Shown here piece by piece: positions 62,589 through 64,000 of a stretch of 64,000 nt of DNA. Both the position numbers and the translations under genes were made by a program. This DNA comes from Qipengyuania marincola. Its GTDB lineage: Bacteria > Pseudomonadota > Alphaproteobacteria > Sphingomonadales > Sphingomonadaceae. The stretch lies in contig NZ_JARULC010000001.1 in assembly GCF_029688625.1 (NCBI RefSeq), forward strand, positions 372,001-436,000. Direction: 5' to 3'. Under the pieces are notes generated by a model that had not been told where the DNA came from, searched no databases, and worked only from the letters and a program-made list of their open reading frames with translations. The number at the start of each line of letters is the position of its first letter. The first letter of the stretch is position 1.

Positions 62589-64000
62589 TCAGGAGGCTTC
62601 GTCCGCCGGCTTGTCGATATTGCGGCGAAACAGAACCCGGTCTTCGGGGCCGAAGCCGCGTCGCCAGATCACCCAGCCGTACACCAGCAGGATAGCGGGC
62701 ACGCCGAAGGCCAGCTCGGCCCATTCGGGTAATTGCGTCGCCAGCCACCCGACCACCACCGCGGGCGCGGTCGCATAGACCAGCGCCCAGCGGAAATTGT
62801 TGATCGAATGGCCCAGGATGCGTGACAGAAGGATCGCCTTCACCAGGCTCGCCGTTCCCAGCGCCAGCGCGAGGGCGATTGCCGCGGCGGCGGCCTTGAA
62901 CGGTTCGCCATAACCGCCCGCCACCATCGCCTCGATCAGCACGACGGTCAGCACGCCTTGCAACACGATCGTGCCGACGGAAATCCAGAGATTCTTCACC
63001 CGCGCGACATAGATCAGCACGGCCTCGGAGACGACGGCCGTCGCTGCCACGACCTCGGCCATCAGGAGGAAGGCCAGCGCGCCCGTGCCGCCCACGAATT
63101 CCGGCCCGACCAGGCCCATGACCGCTTCGCCCGGTACGCCAAGCGCCAGCGCGATGCCGGCTTGCATGGCGATGATCCAGAAGCCCACCTGGCAGACCTG
63201 CCTGGCGATCGCCTCGTAATTCTTCGTCTTGAGGTTCTTGGTGATGACCGGGCCGAGGATCGGTTCGAAACTGGTTTTGAGCTTTTGTGGCAGGCTCGCG
63301 ACCTGCTGGGCGATGTAATAGACGCCGACCGCGCTAGGCGCGGCGAACAGGCCGAGGATGAAGATATCGAGCCGCCGCGTACCCCATTCGATCGCATCCG
63401 CGGTGGCAAGGGGGAGAGCGCGCGCCGTCATTCTGGCCATGTAGCGCACCTCGATCCGCCAGCCGCGCGGCAGTCCGTAGCTGCGCAGGAACGACCACAA
63501 GCCGGTGGCGAGCCCGGCATAGATCGATACGAGATAGGCGAGCGACAGGCCGGAATCCCGAAACTCCGGTAGCAAATAGAACACGCCGGCCATGATCGAG
63601 ATGGTCCATGGCTCCACCACCGCGCGAGCGCGGACCGTGGTGGCGATATCGTATCTGTATGCCTGTGCGGCGAGGACGATCTCGGTCAGCGCATAGCCGG
63701 GAATGGCGAAGACGATCAGCCTATCGAGCTCGGTATATTGCCCACTGGGAAAGAGCGGGGCGGGCACGAACCAGAAGAACGTTGCGGCGATGCCGGAGAA
63801 AATCAGCGCCAGCAGCATCCCGTCGAACACGAGGTTGGCCGGATGTGTCCCCTCGCCATCGGACAGGCGCTGGGCCAGGCCACGCTTCTCCCCCATCGCG
63901 CAGACCAGCGCGACCAGCTCGACCACGACCAGTGCGGAGGCGAAAACGCCCAGGGCCTCCGGCCCGTAGAGCCGGCCGGCAATGAACAGGAAGGGCAGGC
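62589..64000 (-). CDS. Polysaccharide flippase / lipopolysaccharide biosynthesis membrane protein (5' end off window)
   Basis: A MATE/MOP-superfamily (Wzx-like) membrane protein whose start lies beyond the right edge; the frame stays open to base 64000, adding FIAGRLYGPEALGVFASAL, the typical first-helix pair motif of Wzx flippases. About 470 residues are visible, with multiple hydrophobic helices and ADAIEWGTRRLDIFILG and SAVGVYYIAQQVASLPQKL in the second half. It would flip lipid-linked oligosaccharide units and could serve the exopolysaccharide cluster 8 kb to the left. Confidence 0.85.
   Translation of the reverse strand, partial: LPFLFIAGRLYGPEALGVFASALVVVELVALVCAMGEKRGLAQRLSDGEGTHPANLVFDGMLLALIFSGIAATFFWFVPAPLFPSGQYTELDRLIVFAIPGYALTEIVLAAQAYRYDIATTVRARAVVEPWTISIMAGVFYLLPEFRDSGLSLAYLVSIYAGLATGLWSFLRSYGLPRGWRIEVRYMARMTARALPLATADAIEWGTRRLDIFILGLFAAPSAVGVYYIAQQVASLPQKLKTSFEPILGPVITKNLKTKNYEAIARQVCQVGFWIIAMQAGIALALGVPGEAVMGLVGPEFVGGTGALAFLLMAEVVAATAVVSEAVLIYVARVKNLWISVGTIVLQGVLTVVLIEAMVAGGYGEPFKAAAAAIALALALGTASLVKAILLSRILGHSINNFRWALVYATAPAVVVGWLATQLPEWAELAFGVPAILLVYGWVIWRRGFGPEDRVLFRRNIDKPADEAS

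Noticed and set aside
1-64000. CRISPR arrays, transposases, integrases and prophage genes
   Set aside because: None were recognised on either strand; no regularly spaced repeats or IS-type genes were seen.

Overview
The window is a high-GC chromosomal segment from an alphaproteobacterium, most likely a member of the Sphingomonadales such as an Erythrobacter relative. The pointers are a GcrA-type cell-cycle regulator, TonB-dependent-receptor sugar loci of the Caulobacter/sphingomonad type, single-domain response regulators, and dense ATGA/GTGA gene overlaps. No insertion sequences, phage genes or CRISPR arrays were seen, and no gap without a gene exceeds 300 bases.

Layout. (1) 1-13.4 kb holds the translation/RNA-decay superoperon nusA (5' end missing), ylxR, infB, a thioesterase, a DUF1697 gene and rbfA. 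An abgT-like transporter, thymidine kinase, a GrpB-family gene and an M50 protease interrupt it before truB, rpsO and pnp, and two clear terminators follow rpsO and pnp. (2) 13.4-24.7 kb is mixed housekeeping: a zinc alcohol dehydrogenase, a spermidine-synthase-like methyltransferase-fold protein, DUF1993, gcrA, an ABC-2 permease, hspQ, tRNA-Ser(CGA), moaA-moeA, a TonB receptor, and a thiolase-like/TetR pair. (3) 24.8-27.8 kb is a two-gene operon: a GH31 enzyme with the residues of a sulfoquinovosidase (K-E-R-W-Y set) and an aldo-keto reductase. (4) 27.8-45.3 kb is a large starch/maltose utilisation locus. On the minus strand run a TonB receptor, halogenase, GH13 amylase, GH13 alpha-glucosidase, GH97, a second halogenase and a TauD/SyrP-like dioxygenase, with 4-base overlaps from the first halogenase to the second. 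A DUF6445 oxygenase-like gene lies upstream. On the plus strand are a LacI regulator, an MFS sugar transporter and a secreted GH13 amylase. A shared 13-bp near-palindrome upstream of both arms is the probable LacI operator. (5) 45.3-48.7 kb is fatty-acid oxidation (thiolase, enoyl-CoA hydratase, acyl-CoA dehydrogenase). (6) 48.7-55.3 kb is a compact exopolysaccharide cluster (ligase/polymerase, Wza-like exporter, Wzc-like kinase, a tetratricopeptide-like membrane protein, GT4). (7) 55.3-58.4 kb is fumarylacetoacetase-family hydrolase, maleylacetoacetate isomerase, a small ORF and glutaryl-CoA dehydrogenase. (8) 58.4-64 kb holds an orphan lasso-peptide B2-like protein, a response regulator, an OmpA / 44-residue membrane peptide / helix-hairpin-helix operon, a VWA lipoprotein and a partial flippase.

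How the parts work together. In the starch locus, dextrins would cross the outer membrane through the TonB receptor, be trimmed by exported GH13 and GH97 enzymes, enter the cytoplasm through the MFS carrier and be finished by the GH13 alpha-glucosidase, all under LacI control. The two flavin halogenases and two Fe/2-oxoglutarate-type oxygenases embedded there have no obvious role in starch breakdown and are the main open question. The adjacent GH31-AKR pair looks like part of a sulfoquinovose pathway that releases and processes the plant/algal sulfolipid sugar.
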